Translations under genes and position numbers: made by a program
From: Baaleninema simplex PCC 7105
GTDB taxonomy: Bacteria; Cyanobacteriota; Cyanobacteriia; Cyanobacteriales; Geitlerinemataceae
DNA: 40,955 nt
Direction of reading: 5' to 3'
Assembly: GCF_000332355.1 (NCBI RefSeq)
Contig: NZ_KB235962.1
Coordinates: forward strand, 245,373 to 286,327
In this document: positions 26,475 to 34,504 of the stretch, piece by piece
Position numbering within the stretch: position 1 is the first letter of the stretch
Layout: each line of letters begins with the position of its first letter
Notes under the pieces: model-generated
Databases searched by the model: none
What the model saw: the letters and a program-made list of their open reading frames with translations, nothing else
Told to the model about the DNA's origin: nothing

Positions 26475-29400
26475 ATGAGTAACGGCATCGGTCTGACTGG
26501 ATATTACTACGACCACGACAGCAAATTTCCCGATTTTGCCAACCTCGTCCTGACCCGTATCGATCCCACCGTCAACTTTAACTGGGACAACGGAATGCCC
26601 GATCCCAGCGTGGACGACGATACCTTTGCCGTGCGTTGGCAAGGTCAAATCGAAGCCGAACACTCCGAAACCTATACCTTCTATACCACCACCAGCGACG
26701 GGGTGCGGTTGTGGGTAGACGGCCAACTCCTCATCGACGATTGGGAAATCCAAGCCCCCACCACCAACAGCGCCACGATTACCCTGGAAGCGGGGCAACA
26801 ATACGATATCCGCATCGATTACTACGAGTATTTAGGACGGGCGGTGTCTCAACTGGAATGGTCGAGTGCCTCCCAATCCAGAGAAATCGTCCCGACGAGT
26901 CAGCTTTATCCCGATTCCGCCAGCAGCAGCGACGCCGGAACTCTAGAACTGACTGCCACCGAGTACAGTTACGACGAAGACGGAAGTGCGATCGCCGCCG
27001 TCACCGTCAGCCGAACCGGAGGCAGCAGCGGCGCGATCGACGTCACGCTCGATCTCAGCGATGTCACCGCTGTCAGTCCCGACGACTACAACAACGCGCC
27101 GATTACCGTTAGCTTTGCCGACGGCGACGACACCGACCAAGTCGTCTCCATTCCCATCACCGACGACACCCTCATCGAAGGCGACGAAACCTTCGACGTT
27201 ACCCTCGTCAACCCCACTAACAGCGCGTCTCTCGGCGCTCGAACCAGCGCCACCGTCACCATTGCCGACAACGATTCCTCCTCGACTCCCTCCGGTTCCC
27301 CTGGAAGCGGAACTGGCTTAACTGGCTACTACTACGACCACGACAGCAAATTTCCCGACTTTGCCAACTTGGTGCTGACCCGCACCGACGCCACAGTTAA
27401 CTTTAACTGGGACGGTGGCGCTCCCGATCCCAGCGTGGACGACGACACCTTTGCCGTGCGCTGGCAAGGTCAAATCGAAGCCGAACACTCTGAAACCTAT
27501 ACTTTCTATACCACTACCAGCGACGGGGTGCGGTTGTGGGTAGACGGCCAACTCCTCATCGACGATTGGGAAATCCAAGCCCCCACCACCAACAGCGCCA
27601 CGATTACCCTGGAAGCGGGGCAACAATACGATATTCGCATCGATTACTACGAGTATTTAGGACGGGCGGTGTCTCAACTGGAATGGTCGAGTGCCTCTCA
27701 ATCCCGAGAAATCGTCCCGACGAGTCAGCTGTATCCCGACCCCAACCTACCGCGTGGGAGTCTGGCCTTTACCGCCCCCGAATTCAGCATTCGCGAAGAC
27801 GGAACGCCCGTCCTCGACGTGACTGTGAGTCGCAGCGGAGGCAGTACTGGGGCAGTCAGTGCCACCATCGAACTCAGCGACGGAACCGCCATCAGTCCCG
27901 ACGACTACGATAGCAGTCCTATTACCGTCAGTTTTGACGACGGCGACGACACTGATAAAGTCGTTTCGATTCCCGTCGTAGACGACGACCTCGTCGAAGG
28001 CGAAGAAACTTTCGATCTGACCCTGACCTCTCCTGTTGGGGGAGCGACCCTCGGCGTTCAAAACACCGCCAGCGTCAACATTGTCGATAACGACGCCAGT
28101 GTGGGAACCGGAACCGGGCTGACGGGATATTACTACGACCACGACAGTCAGTTTCCCGATTTTGCCAACTTGGTGCTGACCCGTACCGACCCCACCATCG
28201 ATTTCAACTGGGACAACGGAATGCCCGACCCCAGCGTCGACGACGATACCTTTGCCGTGCGCTGGCAGGGGCAAATCGAACCGCTGTACGCCGAAGAGTA
28301 CACCTTCTATACCACCACCAGCGACGGGGTGCGGTTGTGGGTAGACGGCCAACTCCTCATCGACGATTGGGAAATTCAAGCTCCTACGACCAACAGCGCC
28401 ACGATCGCGCTTAACGCGGGGCAACAATACGATATTCGCGTCGATTACTACGAGTATTTAGGACGGGCGGTGTCTCAACTGGAATGGTCGAGTGCCTCTC
28501 AAAATCGGGAAATCGTCCCGACGAGTCAACTGTATCCCCTCGATACGAACCCCGGAACTCTCGAATTCAGCGATTTGACCTTCAGCGTGCGAGAGGACGG
28601 AACGGCGATCGCAGCGGTACAAGTAGCCCGCAAAGGCGGTATCGACGGCGAAGTCGGGGCGACGCTGAGCCTCAGCGACGTGACGGCGACGAGTCCCGAT
28701 GATTACGACAACACGCCCATTACCGTTAACTTTGCCGATGGGGATAACACGACGCAAACCATCGCGATTCCCCTCGTCGACGACGACGCGATCGAAGGAG
28801 ACGAAACCCTCAACCTGTCCCTAGACAGTCCCACAGGAGGGGCGGCGATCGGGTCGCAAGATAGCGCTGTGTTAACGATCGTCGATAACGATTTCGTCAA
28901 CGCCAGCGGTACGGGATTGACCGGTCAGTATTTCAACGGGACGAACTTTAATACTCTCGTGAGAACGCGTACCGACGCGACGGTGAACTTTAGCTGGGGT
29001 GGAGGTGCTGCCGCTGGCGGACTCGGTACGGATTTCTACTCCGTGCGCTGGACGGGGGACATCGAACCCCGTTTTACCGAAACCTACACCTTCCACACGA
29101 TTACAGACGACGGCGTGCGGCTGTGGGTAAACGACGAACTGATTATCGATCGCTGGCAACTTCAAGGGGCGACCGAACACACGGGAACCATCGCCCTCGA
29201 AGCCGGACAGCACTACAACATCAAACTCGAATATTTTGAAAATCAAGGGGGTGCGACGGCGCAGTTGCTGTGGTCGAGTTCTTCGCAAGCGCGTCAGGTG
29301 ATTCCTCAAAGTCAGTTGTATCCGAACCCGACGGTCACGGTTCGGGACGTGCTGGTAACAGAAGGAGACGCGGGAACGTCGAATCTCGTCTTTACGGTGA

Positions 29401-31862
29401 CGCTCTCGGACTCCAGCGACGAAACGGTGACGGTCGATTACGCCACCAGCGACGAAACGGCGACGGCGGGAGTCGATTACACGGCGGTTTCGGGAACGCT
29501 GACCTTCGCCCCCGGAACGGTCGAACAGACGGTGACCGTTCCGATACAGGGTGACGGAGACATCGAGGACGATGAAACCTTTTCGCTCGCTCTCAGCAAC
29601 GCGACGGAGGCGGCGATCGTCGATAACGCGGCGATCGGTACGATTCTCAACGACGATTTCGCGACGCCGGGATTCAATTTGCCCAGCGGGGCGAATATCG
29701 CCAACGTCAAGGATTACGGCGCGACGGGAAACGGCGTCACCGACGACACGGCGGCGATTCTGGCAGCGATGGCCGCCAACCGCACGGTTTATTTTCCCGA
29801 CGGTACGTATCTCATCAGCGAGACGTTAACCTGGGGCGACGATCGCCGCTTGTCGATTTTGGGCGAAAGTCAGGAAAATACGATTATTAAAGCCGAAAGT
29901 GGTGTCGAAGTGTTCGGCAACACGAACAGTCCGCAGCCCCTGATCGATATGTTTAACGGCACGGGTAGCACGGGTCAGGCGTTCCAAAATTCGATTTACG
30001 ATATCACGATCGACGTGGGATCGAACAACCCCGGTGCGATCGGTGTGGCGTTCCAAAACAATAACCAAGGGGGTCTGCGAAACGTCACTATTCGATCGAG
30101 CGATTCCAACTTCCAAGGCAGTACGGGATTGGCGCTAACGACTCCCTGGCCCGGCCCTGCACTGATTCAAAACGTCAATATCGAAGGGTTCGACGTGGGG
30201 ATCGAAACCGACCACAACGAATACAGCAATGTTTTTGAAAACGTTTCGCTGTCGAACCAACGGGTTGTCGGCGTCCTCAACGAAGGGAACATCTCCACCT
30301 TCTACAACCTCACCAGCAACAACAGCGTCCCGGCGATTCGCAACACCGAACAACGGGGTATCGTCACGGTTCTCGACAGTACGTTTAGCGGCGGGTCTTC
30401 GGGGAATTCTGCGATCGAAATGGACGCCGGAACCCTCTACGCTCGCAATGTCGCCACGTCCGGTTACGCGTCGGCGTTAGACAACAACGGCGTCGTCGTC
30501 CCCGGAAACAGCATCGATGAATATGTTTCTCAAGCGATTCACAGTACGTTTCCCTCGGCGCAAACCTCGTTAAACTTACCGGTTGAAAACGCCCCCGAGG
30601 TGATTTACGGCGATGTGGCGAACTGGGTCAGTCCGACGGACTTCGGGGCGGTTCCCAACGACGGTCTCGACGATACGGTGGCGATTCAAGCGGCGTTGGA
30701 CAGTGGGGCGGCGACGGTTTACTTCCCCAAAGGAAATTACGATATTAACGATACGTTGACGGTCGGCGACGGAGTGCAAACCATCACGGGTTTGTCCTAT
30801 CAAACGATTTTTTCGATCGGCGATCCCCTTAAAAGTCAAAATCAGCCGGTGTTCCGGTTTGAGGGGACGACGAACCCGGTGGCGATCGAGCGGTTTTGGG
30901 GCAGCAGCGGCGGCGGTAGCTTCTACTGGTTCGACCAGGCGACGACGCAACCGCTGACGGTACGGAACGTTCTGACCAGTTCGGGAACGGCGTATCGCAA
31001 CAGCGTCACGGGCGGTAAGGTTTTTATTGAAGACGTGACCATCGGCGGTTGGGAGTTTAACCAGCAGCAGGTTTGGGCCCGCCAACTCAACCCGGAAGTG
31101 GCTACGACGAACATCGTTAACAATGGCTCGGATTTGTGGATTTTGGGGTTGAAAACCGAGAAAGAAGGGGTCGTCGTGGAAAATATCAACGGCGGTCGCA
31201 CGGAAGTCCTGGGGGGCTTGATTTATCCGGCGGGAGGCGGCGATCGCATTCCGGTCGATCGCCCGGCCTTTATCAATACGGACTCGCAACTGACGATCGC
31301 GGGCGTTGGAGAATCGCGTTACAGCGTCGGAAGTTACGAGATTCTCGTCGAAGACACGCAAAACGGCGTGACGGAACAAATCCTCAATACCACCGCGTTC
31401 ACGCAACGGGGAAACGGCTTCTTAGTTCCCCTCTACGCCGGGTCGAACGAGGGGGCGCAAACCCTCGACGGCGACGCCAGCGACAACCTCTTAAACGGCG
31501 GTGCGGGGTCGGATACGATAACCGGCGGCGGCGGTGCGGATACTGTCGCCTACAACGCCCCCAGCGAGGGAACCGACGTGCTGACAGATTTCGGTAGCGA
31601 CGATGCGATCGAGGTTTCGGCGGCGGGATTCGGCGGGGGTTTACAAGCGGGGGTCGCTCTCAGTTCCACGGCTTCGGACACGGGAGTCTTCGTCAGCAGT
31701 GCCGATGCGACGCCTCTCAGCAGCGATCCCACGTTCCTCTACGATACGGCTACGGGACACTTGAGTTTCGACATCGATGGAACGGCCGCCGGTGCCCCCG
31801 TACTCCTGGCAATTTTGGAAGGAACGCCGTCTCTGACTGCGAGTCAAATTGCTGTGGTTTAA
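26475..31862 (+). CDS. Giant exoprotein paralogue: PA14/Calx-beta pairs, beta-helices, RTX end, 1795 aa
   Basis: This is a tandem paralogue of the preceding gene with the same architecture. PA14 domains lie at about 4-147, 279-422, 546-690 and 812-950; Calx-beta domains at 154-267, 428-541, 694-807 and 953-1062. Beta-helix modules start near 1074 and 1385, and RTX repeats lie near 1662-1690. The tail (FLYDTATGHLSFDIDG...LTASQIAVV) resembles C-termini of cyanobacterial type I-secreted proteins. I chose the ATG at 26475 because both paralogues then start MSNGIGLTGYYYDHD; the in-frame extension to 26379 is not conserved. PA14 units 1 and 2 are nearly identical at DNA level for over 150 bases. 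A 176-bp copy of its 3' end recurs at 33657. Confidence 0.88.
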   Translation: MSNGIGLTGYYYDHDSKFPDFANLVLTRIDPTVNFNWDNGMPDPSVDDDTFAVRWQGQIEAEHSETYTFYTTTSDGVRLWVDGQLLIDDWEIQAPTTNSATITLEAGQQYDIRIDYYEYLGRAVSQLEWSSASQSREIVPTSQLYPDSASSSDAGTLELTATEYSYDEDGSAIAAVTVSRTGGSSGAIDVTLDLSDVTAVSPDDYNNAPITVSFADGDDTDQVVSIPITDDTLIEGDETFDVTLVNPTNSASLGARTSATVTIADNDSSSTPSGSPGSGTGLTGYYYDHDSKFPDFANLVLTRTDATVNFNWDGGAPDPSVDDDTFAVRWQGQIEAEHSETYTFYTTTSDGVRLWVDGQLLIDDWEIQAPTTNSATITLEAGQQYDIRIDYYEYLGRAVSQLEWSSASQSREIVPTSQLYPDPNLPRGSLAFTAPEFSIREDGTPVLDVTVSRSGGSTGAVSATIELSDGTAISPDDYDSSPITVSFDDGDDTDKVVSIPVVDDDLVEGEETFDLTLTSPVGGATLGVQNTASVNIVDNDASVGTGTGLTGYYYDHDSQFPDFANLVLTRTDPTIDFNWDNGMPDPSVDDDTFAVRWQGQIEPLYAEEYTFYTTTSDGVRLWVDGQLLIDDWEIQAPTTNSATIALNAGQQYDIRVDYYEYLGRAVSQLEWSSASQNREIVPTSQLYPLDTNPGTLEFSDLTFSVREDGTAIAAVQVARKGGIDGEVGATLSLSDVTATSPDDYDNTPITVNFADGDNTTQTIAIPLVDDDAIEGDETLNLSLDSPTGGAAIGSQDSAVLTIVDNDFVNASGTGLTGQYFNGTNFNTLVRTRTDATVNFSWGGGAAAGGLGTDFYSVRWTGDIEPRFTETYTFHTITDDGVRLWVNDELIIDRWQLQGATEHTGTIALEAGQHYNIKLEYFENQGGATAQLLWSSSSQARQVIPQSQLYPNPTVTVRDVLVTEGDAGTSNLVFTVTLSDSSDETVTVDYATSDETATAGVDYTAVSGTLTFAPGTVEQTVTVPIQGDGDIEDDETFSLALSNATEAAIVDNAAIGTILNDDFATPGFNLPSGANIANVKDYGATGNGVTDDTAAILAAMAANRTVYFPDGTYLISETLTWGDDRRLSILGESQENTIIKAESGVEVFGNTNSPQPLIDMFNGTGSTGQAFQNSIYDITIDVGSNNPGAIGVAFQNNNQGGLRNVTIRSSDSNFQGSTGLALTTPWPGPALIQNVNIEGFDVGIETDHNEYSNVFENVSLSNQRVVGVLNEGNISTFYNLTSNNSVPAIRNTEQRGIVTVLDSTFSGGSSGNSAIEMDAGTLYARNVATSGYASALDNNGVVVPGNSIDEYVSQAIHSTFPSAQTSLNLPVENAPEVIYGDVANWVSPTDFGAVPNDGLDDTVAIQAALDSGAATVYFPKGNYDINDTLTVGDGVQTITGLSYQTIFSIGDPLKSQNQPVFRFEGTTNPVAIERFWGSSGGGSFYWFDQATTQPLTVRNVLTSSGTAYRNSVTGGKVFIEDVTIGGWEFNQQQVWARQLNPEVATTNIVNNGSDLWILGLKTEKEGVVVENINGGRTEVLGGLIYPAGGGDRIPVDRPAFINTDSQLTIAGVGESRYSVGSYEILVEDTQNGVTEQILNTTAFTQRGNGFLVPLYAGSNEGAQTLDGDASDNLLNGGAGSDTITGGGGADTVAYNAPSEGTDVLTDFGSDDAIEVSAAGFGGGLQAGVALSSTASDTGVFVSSADATPLSSDPTFLYDTATGHLSFDIDGTAAGAPVLLAILEGTPSLTASQIAVV

Positions 31863-31886
31863 CAGGTTCAACCGGAAAGATAAGGA
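31711..31886 (+). repeat. 176-bp direct repeat, copy 1 (3' end of giant gene 2)
   Basis: This segment, from the codons for LSSDPTFLYD through the stop and 24 bases beyond, is repeated at 33657-33832 with about five differences by eye (roughly 97 percent identity). The 1.77 kb between the copies is a small accessory island. Confidence 0.9.
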
Positions 31887-31912
31887 GCCAACCCATCTTG
31901 TCCTGGTGGATA

Positions 31913-32232
31913 CTACCGCTCGAGAATCGATCTCACCTCTGCATCGAGTTCGGAAATTTTGTTCGCCACAACATCCCAAACCAGATCGTAATCGACACCA
32001 AAGTAATTGTGAATGAGGCGATCGCCCGCCATTCGATGGCATTATATTTTTGTCGCAGCGAATCCGGCAGTTGTTTGACAGCTTCGTCGATTATTTCGAG
32101 GCTCCGAACGTAAGCCCGTTTGAGCGTTTCATTCTGTAGAAAAACTGCCTTATCTAAACCGACGGAATGGGTGATAATATAATTGGTTTCTTGGAGAATA
32201 TTTTGCAAATACTCACGAGCCGAAGGAGACAT
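31913..32232 (-). pseudogene. hepT: HepT-like (HEPN/DUF86) toxin gene, frameshifted
   Basis: The first frame encodes MSPSAREYLQNILQETNYII and then LKRAYVRSLEIIDEAVKQLP and EWRAIA. It then loses register. A second frame resumes with GDRLIHNYFGVDYDLVWDVV and ends SELDAEVRSILER plus a stop at 31913. Intact HepT proteins read RAIAGMRDRLIHxYFG across this point, so roughly 16 bases are missing at a GCGATCGC octamer. HepT is an RNase toxin partnered with a nucleotidyltransferase antitoxin. The catalytic R-x4-H region lies after the break, so the product should be inactive. Antitoxin fragments precede it (32213-32448). Confidence 0.8.
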
Positions 32233-32272
32233 ATTCAACCTCATCGAGAATGCGGGGGGCGATGTAAGGACT
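32213..32272 (-). pseudogene. 3' fragment of a nucleotidyltransferase (MntA-type) antitoxin gene
   Basis: Twenty codons read SPYIAPRILDEVEYVSFGS and a stop that overlaps the hepT start. This resembles the usual C-terminal end of small MNT-type nucleotidyltransferases (a PYI..IL.EVVYV pattern), and the overlap with hepT fits the MntA-HepT operon layout. The fragment is cut sharply at 32272 by a MITE. The core GSxxRG-type catalytic region is absent. Confidence 0.55.
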
Positions 32273-32425
32273 GGGTGCATCTCAAAAATGTAAATTCATC
32301 GAATTGGGCGCACTCAATTTCCAGATCCCCGGCATCTTGGAGATGCCGGGGATCTTATACCGGAAGTGCTAATCGGGAATTTTGCCACCCCAAACTGATG
32401 TTTTTGCACTCATTGAGATGCACCC
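32273..32425. mobile_element. MITE copy 1 (153 bp, GGGTGCATCTCA ends)
   Basis: Perfect terminal inverted repeats GGGTGCATCTCA and TGAGATGCACCC bound a 153-bp element with a central CCCCGGCATCT/AGATGCCGGGG hairpin and no coding capacity. The copy at 33397-33549 is the same element in inverted orientation, identical apart from the 3-base hairpin loop. No target duplication flanks this copy, which sits inside the broken antitoxin gene. The ends match the start of the ISKra4-type element at 40590. Confidence 0.92.
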
Positions 32426-32448
32426 TGGGCTTTCGTTTGTACGGGCAT
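32426..32448 (-). pseudogene. Probable 5' fragment of the antitoxin gene
   Basis: An ATG at 32448-32446 (MPVQTKAQ...) has a good ribosome-binding site (AAGGAAAA) upstream. A TATAAT box lies at 32488-32483. The reading frame enters the MITE after eight codons and stops. Position and strand suggest the start of the antitoxin gene whose end survives at 32213-32272; the middle is lost. The link is inferred. Confidence 0.35.
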
Positions 32449-32768
32449 TATTTTCCTTGAATTTCCAGGTGTTGTTGCATCTATTATAGTAGGTTCATAA
32501 CATAACAATATATAGCAGTACCAAATGAATCCTCAAAAATTAAAACACCAGAAAAAATCAGATATCCAGTTCCCCGTTCCCCGTTCCCCGTTCCCTTTTT
32601 GTCCCGATTCTGTTACACAACTGATTTAGGGTTGCCATAGTACATCTAGCCCCCAAACCCCCAATACTGGGGGCTTCGATCGGATGTAATTTTGGCTCGT
32701 CATGTCATGTTGCTATAGTTGCTATAAAATATAAATGTAGCGTTGCGAGATGCCGAAGAGAAAATTCC
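32449..32768. other. Intergenic region upstream of hicBA
   Basis: It contains the presumed promoter of the broken antitoxin (minus strand, TATAAT at 32483-32488), a GTTCCCC heptamer cluster (about 32572-32598), a hairpin with arms AGCCCCCA and TGGGGGCT (32648-32675), and an AT-rich segment around 32720-32740 that includes TATAAAAT and probably drives hicB. No further gene is visible. Confidence 0.5.
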
Positions 32769-32978
32769 ATGATAGAAATTATTTTTTTAGTTGAGGACGA
32801 CCCGGAAGGAGGCTATGTCGCCAAGGCAATGGGTGAATCTATCTTTACTCAAGCTGATAGCATTGAGGAATTGCGAGAAATGGTAAAAGATGCCGTCCGT
32901 TGCCATTATGATGATGAAGCGACTCGTCCAAAAATCATCCGTTTACATATCGTGCATGATGAGGTGATTGCTTCGTGA
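32769..32978 (+). CDS. hicB: HicB-like antitoxin, 69 aa
   Basis: The protein (IIFLVEDDPEGGYVAKAMGE and TQADSIEELREMVKDAVRCHY) has the short beta-alpha-beta fold of HicB-type antitoxins, with the ADSIEEL helix start typical of the family. It lacks the C-terminal DNA-binding domain found in longer HicB proteins, as in many cyanobacterial versions. Its stop overlaps the hicA start by the four bases GTGA, implying translational coupling. It should neutralise the downstream toxin. The gene lies between two inverted MITE copies and is AT-richer than core genes. Confidence 0.85.
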   Translation: MIEIIFLVEDDPEGGYVAKAMGESIFTQADSIEELREMVKDAVRCHYDDEATRPKIIRLHIVHDEVIAS

Positions 32979-33217
32979 AGCTGCCGAGAAGCTTGTCCGG
33001 TGATGAACTCGCCAAATTCCTTCAAAAGTTGGGGTATACAGTCGATCGCCAAACGGGAAGTCATATCAGAATGACAACTCAAGAGAAGAGAGAGCATCAT
33101 GTGACGATTCCCAGCCACAAACCGATTAAAATCGGTACACTGACTGCAATCTTAAGGGATATCGAAAACCACTTTAGCATGACTCGTGATGAACTTCTAA
33201 ATCGACTTTTTTCTTGA
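32975..33217 (+). CDS. hicA: HicA-like mRNA interferase toxin, 80 aa
   Basis: The start MKLPRSLSGDELAKFLQKLG, the catalytic histidine in QTGSHIRM (His30) and the VTIPSHKPIKIGTLTAILRDI segment are diagnostic of HicA (YcfA), a small dsRBD-like fold that cleaves mRNA. The start is GTG, overlapping the hicB stop. The C-terminus (MTRDELLNRLFS) is complete. All expected residues are present, so the module looks functional, unlike the neighbouring MntA-HepT locus. Confidence 0.9.
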   Translation: MKLPRSLSGDELAKFLQKLGYTVDRQTGSHIRMTTQEKREHHVTIPSHKPIKIGTLTAILRDIENHFSMTRDELLNRLFS

Positions 33218-33396
33218 CATGAGCAAGGCTTATGTTTTTGTGGAACTGAGGCGCTTGGTAGGCGATCGCACTCATTTTGCTTGTGAGTATTGAATGATAT
33301 TCGGGAATTAAAGCTATTATGAAAATTATCAGCCTGGAACAATTGGTGGGTGGTATTATACAGTAATGATGAAAAGAGCTGATAGTGGTTTGCATT
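33218..33396. other. AT-rich tract with possible gene debris
   Basis: A 24-codon frame at 33219-33293 (MSKAYVFVELRRLVGDRTHFACEY) recalls the start of HNH endonucleases, but it stops at once and nothing recognisable follows. The tract ends at the target site of MITE copy 2. Confidence 0.3.
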
Positions 33397-33549
33397 GGGT
33401 GCATCTCAATGAGTGCAAAAACATCAGTTTGGGGTGGCAAAATTCCCGATTAGCACTTCCGGTATAAGATCCCCGGCATCTTGGAGATGCCGGGGATCTG
33501 GAAATTGAGTGCGCCCAATTCGATGAATTTACATTTTTGAGATGCACCC
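33397..33549. mobile_element. MITE copy 2 (153 bp, inverted relative to copy 1) with 9-bp target duplication
   Basis: The ends are GGGTGCATCTCA and TGAGATGCACCC, flanked by a perfect direct duplication GTTTGCATT (33388-33396 and 33550-33558). By eye, all bases match copy 1 read on the opposite strand except the three loop bases of the central hairpin. The element is non-coding. Confidence 0.95.
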
Positions 33550-33566
33550 GTTTGCATTGGCGCCTC

Positions 33567-33653
33567 GGGTGCATCTCAGTTTTGCAAAAACATGAGAATT
33601 GGAGGCTGAAATCCTTATTTTCTCGTATAAATTTACATTTTTGAGATGCACCC
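33567..33653. mobile_element. Short MITE (87 bp) with 9-bp target duplication
   Basis: It has the same 12-bp terminal repeats but a different, shorter interior. The left end (GGGTGCATCTCAGTTTTGCA) is even closer to the ISKra4-type left end at 40590, and the right end shares about 22 bp with MITE copy 2. The flanking duplication TGGCGCCTC (33558-33566 and 33654-33662) is perfect. It overlaps by one base the target duplication of copy 2, so the two insertions lie side by side. Confidence 0.93.
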
Positions 33654-33656
33654 TGG

Positions 33657-33832
33657 CGCCTCTCAGCAGCGATCCCACGTTCCTCTACGATACGGCTACG
33701 GGACACTTGAGTTTCAACATCGATGGAACGGCCGCCGGTGCCCCCGTACTCCTGGCAATTTTGGAAGGAACGCCGTCTCTGACTGCGCGTCAAATTGCTG
33801 TAGTTTAACAGGTTTAACAGGAAAGATAAGGA
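33657..33832 (+). pseudogene. Duplicated 3' fragment of the giant exoprotein gene
   Basis: This is the second copy of the 176-bp repeat from 31711-31886. It encodes the last 49 residues (LSSDPTFLYD to LTARQIAVV) and the stop at 33806-33808. It has no start or upstream coding part. It is either the remnant of a third tandem paralogue or a duplication made when the island between the copies arrived. Confidence 0.9.
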
Positions 33833-33895
33833 CACTGGTGACTGTAAAAGGGGAGAGGGGGGGAAACTATCAACTGTTCCCCGTTCCCCGTTCCT
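33833..33895. repeat. Low-complexity intergenic cassette
   Basis: The tract contains CACTGGTGACTGTAAAAGGGG, GAGAGGGGGGG, ATCAACTG and GTTCCCC heptamers. These are the building blocks of the cassettes at 1617, 6286 and 15160. It separates the exoprotein fragment from the convergent zur gene. Confidence 0.8.
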
Positions 33896-34291
33896 TCAAA
33901 CAGATTTTTCCGCTTGCAGACAGCTTTCGCAGAGTCCGAAAAACTCGAGGGTATGGTAAAAGATCTTGAATCGGTGTTGGGCGTGAAGGCGTTCTTCGAG
34001 ATCGCGCACGGGACATTCACCGAGAGGGATCGATTCGCCGCATTGCAAACACGTCAGATGGTGTTTGTCCTGGTGGGGAGGACAGTACAGCGATTCTCCG
34101 CTGGCGAGGGTTCGGACTTGTACTAAACCTTCGAGTTTGAGGGCTTCGAGCGCTCGGTACACGGTGGCTAAGCCTACACTCTGGTTGCGCTTGCGGAGTT
34201 CGACGTAGATGTCTTGAGCCGAGAGCGATCGCTTTTGGCTATTGAGAAGATCGAGAATTTTTTCTTGGGAGCGGGTACGCCGGATTTTCAT
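33896..34291 (-). CDS. zur: Fur-family zinc uptake regulator (Zur/FurB)
   Basis: A winged-helix DNA-binding half (TRSQEKILDLL, SAQDIYVELRKRNQSVGLAT, VYRALEALKLEGLVQV) precedes a metal-binding dimerisation half. HHLTCLQCGESIPLGECPV and FFGLCESC supply the structural Cys4 zinc site. The sequence closely resembles cyanobacterial Zur (FurB) rather than Fur or PerR, from memory of the family. It represses zinc uptake genes when zinc is sufficient. No target gene is adjacent. The gene is divergent from purS across about 210 bases. Confidence 0.85.
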   Translation of the reverse strand: MKIRRTRSQEKILDLLNSQKRSLSAQDIYVELRKRNQSVGLATVYRALEALKLEGLVQVRTLASGESLYCPPHQDKHHLTCLQCGESIPLGECPVRDLEERLHAQHRFKIFYHTLEFFGLCESCLQAEKSV

Positions 34292-34430
34292 TAGTCAATT
34301 TTGGATTGCTTCGATCGCGAAGCGGAACGGAGTTCCCTCGCAATGCGTGACTCGGAGTTCGATCGCTGTCGCCGAACCTGCTTCTGGGGTAACAGCTTTG
34401 TTTAGAGTGCTTTCGGAGTGAGTTCGATCC

Positions 34431-34454
34431 GATGTAACTTAAGATGTAACTTAA
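34431..34454. promoter_or_regulatory. Tandem GATGTAACTTAA repeat upstream of purS
   Basis: Two perfect adjacent copies of a 12-mer (34431-34442 and 34443-34454) are followed by ATGTAAGTGTAAG. They lie 50 bases before the purS start and 140 bases before zur. They may be a regulator site, or slippage in a promoter. The binding protein is unknown, and it does not look like a Zur box. Confidence 0.35.
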
Positions 34455-34504
34455 ATGTAAGTGTAAGCGGTAGCACCTCTGCTAATCTTTTTCCAGGCAT
34501 TGCT

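Noticed and set aside
20834-31732. Long reading frames on the minus strand and in other frames within the giant genes
   Set aside because: They follow the internal repeats, lack family features and are shadows of codon-biased GC-rich coding sequence.
33219-33293. HNH endonuclease gene start
   Set aside because: Only 24 codons resemble an HNH N-terminus before a stop, with no continuation in any frame; too little to call.
32273-33549. Composite transposon carrying hicBA between inverted MITEs
   Set aside because: MITE copy 2 has its own target duplication on both sides, so it inserted separately; the pair did not move as one unit.
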